Shown here piece by piece: positions 23,301 to 34,961 of a stretch of DNA of 64,000 nt (positions are counted from its first letter, which is position 1; each line of letters opens with the position of its first letter). Below the pieces are notes generated by a model. The model did no database searches and was not told the DNA's origin. It saw only the letters and a list, made by a program, of their open reading frames with translations. The position numbers were made by a program, and so were the translations under genes. Source of the DNA: Antedon bifida (taxonomy: Eukaryota; Echinodermata; Crinoidea; Comatulida; Antedonidae); NCBI GenBank assembly GCA_963402885.1, contig OY727095.1, positions 17,737,001 to 17,801,000 on the forward strand. The letters are read 5' to 3'.

Positions 23301-24933
23301 TTTTTATTGAAAAGCTAACCCCATGTTGTGATAATTCACCACATCTTCAACACCAACAATTTCATCATCATCTTCTCATCATAGTCTTCATTATCAACAT
23401 TCAATACTAATCATAAATGCAACAATATTGTTGACATCTTTTTCTCAAAGTTTTTGAAATTACATGTTGTAAAAATAAAAAATATATCTTATAACTTATT
23501 AAAATATAATTCAAAACAGATATGAAAGTAAATATAAGGAAGCAAAGGAACAACTAAACGAAGCCAAGAAGATGTTAAAGAGTAAACAACGTACAGAAAG
23601 TGCAAGAAAACAAGGGTATGTGTAGGGTCCGTACAATAATAACCAAAATAGATCTAACCCCCCCCCCCCCCAGTCGGAGGGTCAACTAATGAATTTAAAA
23701 TATTATATTTATAACGATGAGCTGAATTTAAAAAAAAAAAAAATAGATAAAATGCAAAGGAAATTAGAATAATAACTAATACATGTTAATTACAAGCTAA
23801 TTCAAAGCAAATCATTCAGGTATTGTTTATTTTTTTAGCTGTGTGGATTACGATCAAAAAGAAAGAGAATTAGAAAAGCTCAAGAAACTTTTAAAGAATG
23901 AAGAGAATAAGGTTATGGAATTGTTTGAAGAAGTTCAAAGGTAGGATTATCTTATGTCATCACAAGCCCATAAATAGGATTCTGATGTTGACTTTTTAAA
24001 AAACTGAAAATGCTATTGCTTGGCTTCTTCAAGTGTTATGAAAGAGTCTCCTCATTAACAGATAATTATTTTTTATTGTAGGCCTAACAATTTATATAAG
24101 CAGGCAATATATTATCTGATATTTCTGTAAACAAAATGGTAAATTATTTATCTTCTTTACTTTAAAAAAAAAATAGAATTCAGCTATCGGCTCAAACAGA
24201 TTCAAACCAAGGAAAAGACAAGACAGATGTATTACTGAGTCTCCTGCCAACCGTGAACGTGATCAACCAGAAGGATCTAAAACCAGTCGACGAGAAGAAA
24301 ACACCAGTGGTCATCGGTCAAGGCGCTTTCGGGGAAGTTTCTCTGATGAGACACAATCCAACCAACTCACTGGTTGCTGTCAAAACCATCTTAAATGGCA
24401 GTGCAGATAACATCAAAATAGAGGCTCGCACAATGCAACTATGTTCTGCTCACCCATCATTTCCGTTCATGTTTGGCGTAGTAAGAGATGATAATAACAT
24501 CATTCAAATTGTCTCTTCATTTGTTGGAGTTGACAGTTCATCTCTTACTCTTAGAAAAGCAATAAAGAGTAAATTCGCCAACATGAATAGGAGGTCAATT
24601 CTTAACATCCTATTGACAGTATCTGATGGTGTGAAGTTTCTCCACCGGAACAAAATTGCACACAATGACATAAAGGCAGAAAACATTCTCCTTTCACATG
24701 AAAGTGAAGAATGGATGGGCAAGATTATTGACATGGGTGGAATAACATCACCACTTGTGGAACCACCTGCTGCTGAAGTAACATCAAGCGACATCTTTGC
24801 CCTCTGCTTTGTTATTTGTGAAGTAGCCCAGGCATGCCATTGGCAGCAACTTAATGAGTTGGCTGTGAGATGCAAGAAAACTCGACCACCGATTGACGAT
24901 CTCATCTCTCTTCTATCCAAACTTAATATCTAA
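20315..24933 (+). CDS. Coiled-coil protein kinase, unit 2 copy (16 coding exons, short rod)
   Basis: Exons: 20315-20364, 20686-20836, 20969-21066, 21206-21385, 21496-21591, 21702-21797, 21908-21991, 22113-22196, 22316-22399, 22512-22616, 22742-22837, 22947-23051, 23151-23288, 23520-23615, 23839-23940 and 24177-24933. They sum to 2322 nt, about 773 residues, all in frame. Only two 84-nt cassettes remain (22113 and 22316), so the predicted rod is 336 residues shorter than in unit 1 with head, tail and kinase domain unchanged. Kinase differences from unit 1 are minimal (DEKK for DETK before the glycine loop); HND and DMG are kept. A length isoform encoded by a separate gene copy is the natural reading; function remains unknown. 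Confidence 0.82.
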
Positions 24934-27085
24934 AAATAAAACTCTTACCAGTATAACACATTCATTATGTTCAAATTCAATAATCATTATTACATTTTAT
25001 ACTGAATCTCTGTTTTAATCATATTTTCAACTTTCAAAATGTGCAATATTTGGATTGTAATAATTATTTATAGATTTTTATACAAAGAAATGTATTAAAA
25101 CAATACGGTATATATATTTTTATGGCAAATAAATATTTTGGTGAAACTTTACTAACAAAATGATATCTAAAATGTGTTTGTTGTTCGTTTAGACAATATT
25201 TGTAGGCCTACTGTAAATCGTTTCGTTGTAAAAGGCCAGGTGCGGGCAAAAAATTTCTATTGATCATACATTCCAATAATTATCGATCTATAGTTTCCTC
25301 TATGTTTCATAATTTTTGGGATTTTATTTGTGTTACACAAGCTTGTTATCAGTGGGGGGATAGTTCAAATTACACAGTAAAATCTCTATTCTTTTGTACA
25401 CAAATTTTGTAAATAGAGAGGCATTTTAAAAGGCTATTAAAAATAAACGGTGTGGTAAAAAATGTTATCAGATGAATAAATATAGGTAATATAACTTTAA
25501 TATTACATTTCTGGTATTTTTATTCAACTTCAGATTTTTATTTTCATGCTATAGCTAAAATTATCCACTGTATATCCACCATCTTTTTTTCACTTTCTAG
25601 GGAGTCACCAGACATGTTATTACATTAGGTTAACTACCTAACTACTGAAAAAAATGTCTTTTTGGCAGAATTTGGCCAAATTTTGTATTTGACCATATTA
25701 AGGGAAATTCATGTTTTTTCGTCTTGATTTCTATTACAAATATTTGATTTATGTACTATTAACCAAATATCATATTTAAAATCCATGCCTGTACCTGAGC
25801 TTAAAAACAGAAAGGGTTGCTTTTCGTGACGGATCCTCGCGAATTATTTTGCAACCTGATACAGAGACAGTGGTGGTGATGACTGGAGCGGTAATAATGC
25901 AAGCTGTTTACATGCTCTTTTTTTATCATGTGCTTCAGTAGTGTGTGATATCTTAATAACAGACACCTCTGAAAGCTATCGGTTTAACGACACATAGGTT
26001 TGAGAGATCACACAAGAACGTCGGTTTTAAGTTTGTAAAGTACAGTGCTTATAGTGTGTGATATAACATAAGCCCCTTCTACCTAGTCTAAGTGTCTGAG
26101 TACATTTCCCAAACTGATTTGAAAAAATATTGTCAATACATTCGCTTTTATTTGCACACCTAAACTAAATAAAAGAACGTACTGGCAGTAACCCGAGCTC
26201 CGCCTTAATATGTGGTTATATAATAATTCGCATAGGATGAGTAAGTATAATAAAAGCACAACACTCTTCCCTAATAAAAGTACTCTGACAAATTATAAAA
26301 AAAAAAAAATTGTCAAGAATAAAATTATTGATTTGTTTATGCATTTGATTTCGCCATGCAAACCTTCAAACAATTATCATTGATTTTGTTATACATGAAG
26401 TATTCCTTCACTTTAAAATATCTGTAAGCCCAAAATGAAAGCAATCCTGGATATGGGACTTTACGAACATAAAAGACGCTGTGAATATTAATCTAGGGTG
26501 CACATCATAAATTGACAACATGCATGAGAGGGACATGCACGTTGAACTCTGTCAGTCAGTCGGCAGTTTAAAACATTTCAATGATAACATATGAATTAGT
26601 AATTTATAGAATTAAGATGTGAAGTATTGTAATAAAACAACTGCGCTTACGGACCTGAAATCAACAATAAAAATGTGCACATGGTGGTGGTAGTCGAAAT
26701 TAGATGATGAACACGTCACTAAAGTATACATTACCAAACTATATATTTTTCATGGTGTATTTTATTTAATATTTGTTTGTTTCTTTGTGTGAGAGCTTTG
26801 TTTTTAATTATGCTCAGAAATAGTGATGTGTATGCTATAAGTCACATTTACCTATAGATAGAATAAAAAAGTATTTAGGCAATCAACAAAATATTAGTTA
26901 TTTGTCATGGTAATTTTTTTTTCAGTTTTATTGTAATAAATCTAATAAGTATCAGAAATTAAAATATTAATATATGGTAATTTAACATGCCATTTTAATG
27001 ATAATGTATGTGCCAGAATATTATTATCTTAATCAATTATATTGGCTTAGCAGAAATAAAGCTTACTGTTAATAAAATTCCTGTC
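24934..27085. other. 3' flank of unit 2, no supported gene
   Basis: AATAAA follows the stop codon directly, as in unit 1. The flank contains the unit 2-specific inverted-repeat element (25234-25801); the remainder matches the other units' 3' DNA. Confidence 0.6.
25234..25801. mobile_element. 568-bp non-autonomous terminal-inverted-repeat element, unit 2 only
   Basis: The other units read GTTGTAAAAACAGAAAGG without interruption. Here 568 bp lie between duplicated TAAAA copies (25229-25233 and 25802-25806). Ends are imperfect inverted repeats: CAGGTGCGGGCA near the left and the complement of TGCCTGTACCTG near the right. No coding frame is visible inside. The 5-bp duplication and CAGG ends resemble some hAT-related elements, but the superfamily is not settled. 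Confidence 0.78.
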
Positions 27086-28619
27086 ACAATAATTAACAAT
27101 AAAACAATGATGGATTTAAAAACACTTTATCATCATAATTATGTACGTAACCATATTTTGTTTTTAGTATAGTAGACCTAGATTTATTGGTGCTTGCATG
27201 TTTGTAATTTAGAAAATATTTTATGATTATTTACGATAAATGTACTTTTATAAATAGACAAAATGTCTTCTCTATTCTGTGTGTTTTGCACATTTTGTAA
27301 GGTGAATTGTTTCAGATGGAAATCAAGCAAGTCACCAGAAATTAGTTCCAGGACCGACGTGTGCAGTATGACGCTACTACTAGTACGATATTAATTATTA
27401 AAATGTAATTATATTTTAATTTCATATTGTTCCGGAAAACTTCTGATGTGTGTGCAACTTTTTATATGACTAGACTGAGGATGACTCTCTAAATGTTATG
27501 GTGATTGGTTACTCTATAGTCACTGCCAATATAATGTTCTGCTACTCTAAAAAAACCAATGGCGCCACCTATCATCAAGTTAGTTTGCAAAAAAAATAGG
27601 CAAAGCAAATAAATCGTCTTTTGTGGCAATAATATAATAGACTAGTCCAGATTTTCATATGCTGTAGGCATTTCATGTTAAAAGCGAATGTTTTAGGGTA
27701 GTTTTTAGGGTGCTGGATTGGTTTACCCGACTCAATTTTTAGATCTCCACCATTTCAGACTTATTTTGGTTTATAATATAACTAATTGACTTTTAAGTTG
27801 TCAAATTTCTTTCAACGGTGACGGAACGTTTTGCCGAACGCCACTTCGCCGACAATTCACCGACCGGAAATTTTTTCGATAACTGTAATCATCATCATTT
27901 TGTCCGCCCGAATGGCATCCAAGTTATTTTTCTTGCACCGCCTAGTGGCGCTATACAATCTTTGCTTTTCTGCCATTTATACGGTTGCCACCCCGCTTAT
28001 CTTCCCATTGGATCTTCATCCAATTCTCCAGGCCTCCCTGCCACTGATTCATGTTGTAGACAAAAAAAAAGGGGAAAAAAGGTATCTTCATCCAAATACA
28101 CATGTTCGGCTAGGGTAGCGCTTTCCCATTGGATCTTCATCCAATTATCCTGGCCTCCCTGCTGTTGCTTCATGTGGAAAAAAAATGGATCTTCATCCAA
28201 ACCATAATAGCAAAATGCGAATTGCTGAAAATAACATTAATAAATGGTCGTCACAAAATAATATGCGTATAAACGAAAAAAAAACAGTATAAATATAGAA
28301 AAATAGCGAAAGATGCGATTTCAGTAACAACAACCAAAAAAAAAGTTGTCTTCTTCCCTGGGCAAACACAGATAGATGGCCTAGCGTTTAATGATGATCG
28401 GAAGTTACAAGTACCACCTTCATCGGGGACCTGACGTTCACATTCAACGCAAACATATACATATATTCATGGCTGCAGTCGCGTGTGCAAATTTGAGTTG
28501 CCGTACATCTTCCAATAGTAACCCACACTCTAATAGTAACTCCCCTCTAATTAGTAACCCACCTTATAAGTCAATCTATAATAATAACCCACTACTCTAA
28601 TAGTAACCCATGGGGGTTA
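27086..28619. other. Upstream flank of unit 3 before the nested insertion
   Basis: Contains the GGATCTTCATCCAA cluster (about 28010-28200) and TAATAGTAACCC repeats, then the left arm (28594-28609) of the palindrome whose right arm is interrupted. No gene supported. Confidence 0.6.
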
Positions 28620-28897
28620 CTATTCAGGCCCGTATCCAGGGGGGGTGCGTTGGGTGCAGACGCACCCCCCCCCCCCCAAGTCCCAAAAGGTCCACTATTT
28701 CCTCGGTTGGTATTTTTTCTTGTCTTGTTTAACTAAAGACAATCATTATATATATACAAAATTTACATTATCAATGGTATACAAACAAAAATATGTTAAT
28801 ATAAAATGAAAAAATACCGGTAATTAAATTACGGAATTTGAACTGACTACAAACTCGATGTGAAACATGCGCAGTCGATCATGTGACGACAAGCAAT

Positions 28898-29606
28898 TGT
28901 AACAGCCTCTACTGTTGGGCGTAGGTTTTTACTTGAACGATCAAATAAACAATCTCAGACAACTTGTAACGCATCAAACACTTTATTCAATTCTCAATGG
29001 CGATGGCCATGGCAACTTGCCGATGTGATGAAGATCACGATAATGACGCTGATGATGATCAGCTATTGAATAAAGACTGACTTTACTGATGGTGATGATG
29101 GTTTCAACTAGAAACAAAAGATAATAACATGTTTGTTATTATAACAAGCATTTACGTTTAAATAACTCTTACGGAGCTCCAAACATAACAATAACAAACA
29201 CTTCCGTGTAAATAGCTCTTGAATAGAGCCGTGCTCAATCAAGCGGAACGACCACTGTCCGCATCCTTCATCATCCCATGACAACCGCGGGAGAATGATT
29301 ACGAACGTTACAACATTATACAACGAGCATGAACATGCTTTCAATCTTGGCCATAGATAGGCCTACACTCCACGCACCATTTAGACGGCGTTCGGAGTAA
29401 AAATTAACTATAATATAACTTCAATCAACTACTGCATTAATCATAATTTCTTATTATTATCACAATATTGTTCATTAGATGATTAAAACTTACGTTTGTG
29501 TCTCTTCTAGATAGACCTACGCATAGAACACATTATCTTTGTGAGCGGACATATTAGACAACCTTTAATTATAGAGGGCGCAAAAAATAACAGATGAGCC
29601 GTAACA
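28898..29606 (-). repeat. 3' LTR of the nested BEL/Pao element
   Basis: 709 bp; differs from the 5' LTR by one visible base indel (GTCCGCATCC here, GTCCGGCATCC at about 35325). Near-identity implies a recent insertion. Begins TGTTAC and ends TTACA in element orientation. Confidence 0.92.
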
Positions 29607-29768
29607 TCCCGGCCCCTTAAAGGCGATTAAATCGAGCCTTTACTATATATATACATATGTTACGGGTAACGACAAACAATAAAAGTAATAAGTCAATAAG
29701 TCTCTTATAAAGTTCACATAAGTCAAAATCCAAATATATCACTGGCAAACATCTCACAATGTGCATGT

Positions 29769-30509
29769 CTAATCATTTCCGTTGACTTCTAGAAGTATGA
29801 TCTTAGTGATTGGTCTTACTAGAGTTCCAACCGACGTTTTCAATCTCACAGAACGCACCATTCCATCTGAATCATTCTGGAGCACTTCTATCACTCGAGC
29901 AAGCGGCCACGAGCATCGTGGAACCGATGGGTCATGAACCAAAACAATGTCGCCATTCGCAACATTCTGCTGTTTCTTACACCATTTCTGTCGCTCTTGA
30001 AGTGCAGGCAAATATTCTCGGAGCCAGCGACGCCAGAAAACATCTGCGAGATACTGAGTTTGGCGCCAGCGCCTTCTCACGTAGCAATCGTCTGCAACAA
30101 ATCGTCCTGGTGGAAGGCTGGGTCCTGCTCGCAATAGTAAAAGATGATTCGGTGTTAATGCCTCATTGTCCTTTGGGTCATCTGACACCTTTGTTATTGG
30201 TCTCCCATTCACTATTGTTTCGACTTCACAGAAAAGCGTCTGCAATGTTTCATCGTTGATTGTTTGTTCTTCCATCAGCGAGCTGAGCACCTTGCGTACC
30301 GTACGAATGCATCTTTCCCAAACCCCGCCTTGATGGGAAGCTGCCGGAGGATTGAATTTCCATTCCACGTGATTCTGTGAGAGGTACTGGTGTATCTGTC
30401 CTTGATTCCAATCATTAATGGCCGATCGAAGCTCCTTTTGCCCCATAACAAAATTTCCTCCATTGTCAGACCGGATATGCTTTGGTACGCCTCTCCTAGC
30501 AACGAAACG
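29769..30509 (-). pseudogene. BEL/Pao pol C-terminal part after the stop codon (integrase core end, DUF5641-like)
   Basis: Same frame as the upstream pol but cut off by a TGA at 30510-30512. Contains the second integrase aspartate in IRSDNGGNFV, the glutamate in a GGVWERCIRTVRK context, and a C-terminal DUF5641-like domain (YVRRRWRQTQYLADVFWRRW through the end). An ATG-started part spans 29769-30446. Since two of three integrase catalytic residues fall after the stop, the copy would yield a truncated integrase unless the stop is read through. Confidence 0.85.
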
Positions 30510-33356
30510 TCAATAAGCATTTAAGAATGAGTTTGTGTCCAATGATGATGCCACTTCCAGATGCACTGCTCTGATTGATAAGCAGGTAAAAATCACTCCA
30601 TATCTTTTCAGCACTGATCTAGCATTCTTAACCTTAAATGGTCCAAAGCAATCAATCCCCACAAAGGTAAAAGGTGGGTGGGCTGGTGTAACTCTCTCAG
30701 CTGGCAGATCAGCCATTTTCTGATGTGCTGTCGGAGCATTTCTTCTTCTGCATTGAACGCATTTCCTACTGATCCCTTTGATCATTGTTCGTCCTCCTAC
30801 TGGCCAGTAAATTTGCCTTAGCTCAGATAGAACATGATTGACGCCTGAGTGCCCAGTACAGTTGTGGTAGTGTCTTAAGATGAGTATAGTCAGATCACTG
30901 GACTTTGGTAGTATGATTTGATGTTTGAGATCTTCACTAACATTGGCCATACTCAGTCGACCTCCAACCTTCAATACACCATTTTCTAATTTCGGGTCCA
31001 ACTTAATTAGTGGACTAGTTGACTTTATTGTCTTGCCTGTCTCTAAGCTTCTGAATTCCTCAGAATACGAATGCTTCTGGGCACGTCTGATGAGTACCAG
31101 TTCTGCTTCCTTCAATTCATCCACTGAGAGAGGTTCCACAACTTGATTGCTTGTCCTCTTCTGGACTGTCGTTTTCTTGTGTTTAACATTCTTTAAGTTA
31201 TTCGTGAATCGTAGCACCCAGCCAGTAACTCTTGACAGTGTCTTCCAACTTGAAAACTGTGAAGTTAGTTCATCCAGAGTGGTGTTGATTTCGGCCACAA
31301 CTAACGCTGTTACGGCCTTCACTTCGGGGTCATTCATTCTGAGGGCGAGATCGTCTGGCATCTCTGGCCACTTGGAATCATTTTGTGTGAGGAATTTTGG
31401 ACCGCAATACCACATTTCACTCGTCATCATTTCCTCTGCCGTCATCCCACTGGAAGCTAGGTCGGCCGGATTTTCAGCTGAATTCACGAACCTCCATTGG
31501 TCCTTGTTCGTCCTACTTAGGATTGCAGAAACTCGATTTCCCACATATGTTTTGAACCTGGTTTCGTCGTTGCTCAGATATTTGAGCACACACGTGCTGT
31601 CGGTCCAGCACACAGACTGGTCAATTTTAATTTCTTTAAGCTCTTCTCTTATCATTGTGTCCAAGCGTGCTGCTAACAGTGCAGCCTGCAACTCCAGTCT
31701 GGGAATTGTTTGAGCTTTAAGAGGAGCCAATCTGGACTTTGCTGCAACAAGGGTGCGGTTTACGTTGCCAGATTCATCCTTCTGATAGAGATATGATGCT
31801 GCTCCGTAACTTGTGGATGACGCATCTCCAAAGCTATGCAGTTCACGACGCACTACGATCCCAAACTCTGCAGATTTGTAGCATCGTTGAATTCGAATAG
31901 TCTCCAACTTCTTCAGATCGAATAACCACTGTTGCCATCTAGTCTCATATTCAATTGAGATTGTTGAATCCCAATCATAACCAAGTCGACAGAGCTCCTG
32001 CATCAATAACTTTGCCTTGAGGATAAATGGTGATACCAGCCCTAACGGGTCAAATACAGACGAAACAACTGACAGGATACCCCTTCGAGTCGCAGGCTTT
32101 GTTGTTGGAGATATGGTATATCCCAAGCTATCTTCACTGACAAACCAGCGAACACCCAAGGCACGTTGCTGGTCTCCACCACATAAGGAAACTGAGTTTG
32201 AATCTCCCTTATCTCTCAGCATGCTCACTAATTTACTCGAGTTTGAAACCCATTTCGTCAGGTTGAAACCTCCTCTTGCCAGCAACTGTTTCACTTGAAT
32301 GGCTATATCAATAGCACATTGTTCATCGTCTGTCGCATATAGAAGATCGTCAACATAAAAATGCCTATCTGCTATCTGCGTGATTATTGGATCGTAGTCC
32401 TTTCCATGGTCCTTTATTGTTTTCTTCAACGCAAAGTTGGCGCAACTCGGAGATGATCGGCCACCAAACAGGTGCACTAGCATCTGGTATTCCTGTGGTG
32501 CCTTCTTCAGATCTCCCATTTCCCACCACAAGTAGCGAAGAAAGTCTGAGTCCTGTTCCTTTACCTTGACCTGGTAAAACATTTTTTCAATATCGGCACA
32601 AAAGGCAACTGGAGAGCTACGGAATCTCATTAAAACTCCAACTAATGAATTGGTAAGGTCCGGTCCCTGGTTTAACTTGTCATTTAGGCATACTCCGTGA
32701 AACTTGGCAGAGCAGTCAAAAACAACCCTTAGCTTTCCCGGTTTCTGCGGGTGTAAAACTGGGTGGTGCGGAAGATACCATTTTGGAATTGATCCATCGA
32801 TGACCTCTGAAACCTTCCTGGAATATCCCTTGTCCACTAACGTTTCCATAAATTCTGTGTACTTCCTGTGGGTGTCATTACTCCTTTCCAGGCGAGCCTG
32901 CAACGTTTTGAGTCGGCGCTCAGCCAATACACGATTGTTTGGTAATGTTGATGGGGAAGCTTTCCAAGGCATAGCAACATGGTAATGTCCATCCTTGTAT
33001 GTCACAGATTCCTCCATACTTGTTAATGCCTGTATGTCACTCTGTGACATTGTCACCTGATCTGATTCGAGGTCATTGAACTCGATGCTGCAGAATTTTC
33101 TGAACTGCTCGTCTAGATTCCCAACGAAGCCGCATGTCTTGTTTTCTTGCCAAGAACTCAAAGGGCCATTGACCACCCAGCCAAACAGAGTTCGGGTGGC
33201 ATATGGACCGCCATTTTGCATGAGGTGCTGCCTTCTGATTTTCGACAGACTGTGTTGTGGTATGTTCACCCTTTGGAGGAGAGACTGGATGTAAGAAGGA
33301 CGAATGCTTTTCTGCACACATCTTACAAAAACTTGGTTTCGGACAAGACGATGCAA
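30510..33356 (-). CDS. BEL/Pao pol (reverse transcriptase, RNase H, N-terminal integrase), truncated by stop
   Basis: 948 codons. In order: a GPYATRTLFGWVVNGPL segment, WYLPHHPV, DIEKMFYQVKV, SPSCANFALK, the YVDD catalytic box, VFDPLGLVSPF, RNase H signatures SFGDAS and WTDSTCVLKYL, an integrase zinc-binding region with HYHNCTGHSG and CVQCRRR, and the first integrase aspartate in FVGIDCFGPF. It stops at TGA 30510-30512 after NSFLNAY. The 5' part overlaps the end of gag in another frame. The pepsin-like protease (DUF1758-type) that normally precedes GPYATRT is absent. Confidence 0.9.
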   Translation of the reverse strand: MHRLVRNQVFVRCVQKSIRPSYIQSLLQRVNIPQHSLSKIRRQHLMQNGGPYATRTLFGWVVNGPLSSWQENKTCGFVGNLDEQFRKFCSIEFNDLESDQVTMSQSDIQALTSMEESVTYKDGHYHVAMPWKASPSTLPNNRVLAERRLKTLQARLERSNDTHRKYTEFMETLVDKGYSRKVSEVIDGSIPKWYLPHHPVLHPQKPGKLRVVFDCSAKFHGVCLNDKLNQGPDLTNSLVGVLMRFRSSPVAFCADIEKMFYQVKVKEQDSDFLRYLWWEMGDLKKAPQEYQMLVHLFGGRSSPSCANFALKKTIKDHGKDYDPIITQIADRHFYVDDLLYATDDEQCAIDIAIQVKQLLARGGFNLTKWVSNSSKLVSMLRDKGDSNSVSLCGGDQQRALGVRWFVSEDSLGYTISPTTKPATRRGILSVVSSVFDPLGLVSPFILKAKLLMQELCRLGYDWDSTISIEYETRWQQWLFDLKKLETIRIQRCYKSAEFGIVVRRELHSFGDASSTSYGAASYLYQKDESGNVNRTLVAAKSRLAPLKAQTIPRLELQAALLAARLDTMIREELKEIKIDQSVCWTDSTCVLKYLSNDETRFKTYVGNRVSAILSRTNKDQWRFVNSAENPADLASSGMTAEEMMTSEMWYCGPKFLTQNDSKWPEMPDDLALRMNDPEVKAVTALVVAEINTTLDELTSQFSSWKTLSRVTGWVLRFTNNLKNVKHKKTTVQKRTSNQVVEPLSVDELKEAELVLIRRAQKHSYSEEFRSLETGKTIKSTSPLIKLDPKLENGVLKVGGRLSMANVSEDLKHQIILPKSSDLTILILRHYHNCTGHSGVNHVLSELRQIYWPVGGRTMIKGISRKCVQCRRRNAPTAHQKMADLPAERVTPAHPPFTFVGIDCFGPFKVKNARSVLKRYGVIFTCLSIRAVHLEVASSLDTNSFLNAY

Positions 33357-34935
33357 AGTGTCCCTTATTAAAACAATTCCAACAAAGCTTCTTTTCTCTT
33401 ACGAATTTCCTTCTGCTATCCACAGACTTAGCCTTAAAACCAGGGCAACGCGACAGCCAGTGTTCCTCTTGACAATAATGACACGACATCTTGGGTTTGG
33501 CTGTGTTGGATGACTGAACGCTAAATGTGGTATTTGAGCGTTTGTTCTTTTGTAGCTCTGTGGTCTCACGAGATACCGGGGTTTTGCCATAAACTGGATC
33601 ATTAAGCTTTTTGGCTTCTGTCTGTGTAAAGTCTACAATGTCACTGAAGCATATGGGCCTTTGTTGATTTCGGTGAACCTCTACCACATTTCTCCAACGA
33701 TCATGCAAGTATTGTGGAAGCTTCTCCATGATCATCCTTATGTTTTCAGAGAACTCTAACACACCTAGACTCCCAACGCAGAGTGTAGCAGCCTTACATT
33801 CCATAAGGAACACTGAAAACTCATCTAGAGCCTTCGGATCATTTGCCTTGATGGGTGCCCAAGATAGCAGCTTTTTTACATATGAGTTTGCGATCACCTC
33901 TGGATCCCCATAACGTCTTTTCAACTCTTTCATTGCAGCTGGATAACCAACTTCCGCTTCCAGGTAGGAGTATCCAATAACGATTTGTTGAGCCTCTCCT
34001 GTAGTGAATTGTTCTAAATATGCCATTCTGTCATCGTTAGTGCAGCCACTTTCTATTCGTGTTTTGAATTGTCGCATGAATTTGTTAAAGTCCATACAAT
34101 TCCCATTAAACTTCTTTATTTCTAATTTGGGCTTCCGCATTTCTACTATGGCATCATTAACTCTCTTCTCTGGTTTTTTAGCAGCGGGTTGCTTGACCTT
34201 GTTAACCTTGGGTGACACTGCAACTGAAGGTATCCTTGCAGTTTGCTTCACGGAGGACTGGTCATCGCCTGACGATGGCCCACTCAAGTTGCTTGCTACT
34301 TCTTCCTCCAAATCTTGACTAGAAGAAATTTCCTCAGCTTCCAGTTCTTCTAGCATCTCTTGTCTGGCCTCTGACCTTGCCATTTCCTTATCTAGAGCAT
34401 TTCTCTCTTTCTCTTGCTCTAGTTCGATTTCCAACAATTTAACTTTTTTCTCACTTTCCTGTTTTTCTTTCAGAATCCGACTCTGCTTCTTCAATTCTTC
34501 TAACCGCTTCAACTCTTCCTGTCTTCCAGCCACAGATCCCATACTACTACGAGACTTGGATGTCTTTGCCTTCCTTGCCACAGGCTGTACTACTTCCTTA
34601 CTCAAGAACCACTTTTCTGCTTCCGACTTTCTATTTTCTGCATAAACAGTTTTTTCACAAAACCAATCATTGTCATGATCTTGCAGGGCATCTTCGTTAA
34701 GTGTGTTGCAATATTGGTCATTAGCCAGGATGAATGCTTCATAAGAAGTCATCCACTTTGTGTATCGTAATCTTGCTTCTGTCACTGGCGGATTCTCATT
34801 CATATAGTTTCTCAGCTCCTCCGAACCCTTCTGTAGGTTCTTCCAGGCTATACCAAGAGCTTTATACTTCATTTCGGTTGCATATTCTTGTCCCTTGATA
34901 GTAGACTTGCGTTCTCGTTCATCTGATAACGCCAT
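33073..34935 (-). CDS. BEL/Pao gag (DUF1759 plus three zinc knuckles)
   Basis: 620 codons from an ATG 27 bp inside the 5' LTR (MALSDERERKSTIKG). An N-terminal charged region has a long E/K-rich coiled coil (about 125-215). A DUF1759-like core runs from KKFNGNCMDFNKFMRQF to GDPEVIANSYVKKLL (about 275-380). The zinc knuckles are CHYCQEEHWLSRC, CWNCFNKGHFASSC and CKMCAEKHSSFLH (about 480-550). The last 50 or so codons (33073-33240) are pol sequence read in the wrong frame, which shows that a deletion fused the gag linker to the start of the reverse transcriptase region out of frame. Confidence 0.88.
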   Translation of the reverse strand: MALSDERERKSTIKGQEYATEMKYKALGIAWKNLQKGSEELRNYMNENPPVTEARLRYTKWMTSYEAFILANDQYCNTLNEDALQDHDNDWFCEKTVYAENRKSEAEKWFLSKEVVQPVARKAKTSKSRSSMGSVAGRQEELKRLEELKKQSRILKEKQESEKKVKLLEIELEQEKERNALDKEMARSEARQEMLEELEAEEISSSQDLEEEVASNLSGPSSGDDQSSVKQTARIPSVAVSPKVNKVKQPAAKKPEKRVNDAIVEMRKPKLEIKKFNGNCMDFNKFMRQFKTRIESGCTNDDRMAYLEQFTTGEAQQIVIGYSYLEAEVGYPAAMKELKRRYGDPEVIANSYVKKLLSWAPIKANDPKALDEFSVFLMECKAATLCVGSLGVLEFSENIRMIMEKLPQYLHDRWRNVVEVHRNQQRPICFSDIVDFTQTEAKKLNDPVYGKTPVSRETTELQKNKRSNTTFSVQSSNTAKPKMSCHYCQEEHWLSRCPGFKAKSVDSRRKFVREKKLCWNCFNKGHFASSCPKPSFCKMCAEKHSSFLHPVSPPKGEHTTTQSVENQKAAPHAKWRSICHPNSVWLGGQWPFEFLARKQDMRLRWESRRAVQKILQHRVQ

Positions 34936-34961
34936 CGTACTTTAGAATATAAACTTGAAAC

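Larger units (their letters stand above)
17530..27085 (+). repeat. Tandem unit 2
   Basis: About 9.56 kb, the shortest full unit. Compared with unit 1 it lacks most exon cassettes, most of the intron 1 AGGCCT tract and the intron 26 MITE. It has its own 568-bp insertion in the 3' flank, and it shares diagnostic variants with unit 3 rather than with units 1 and 4. Confidence 0.93.
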
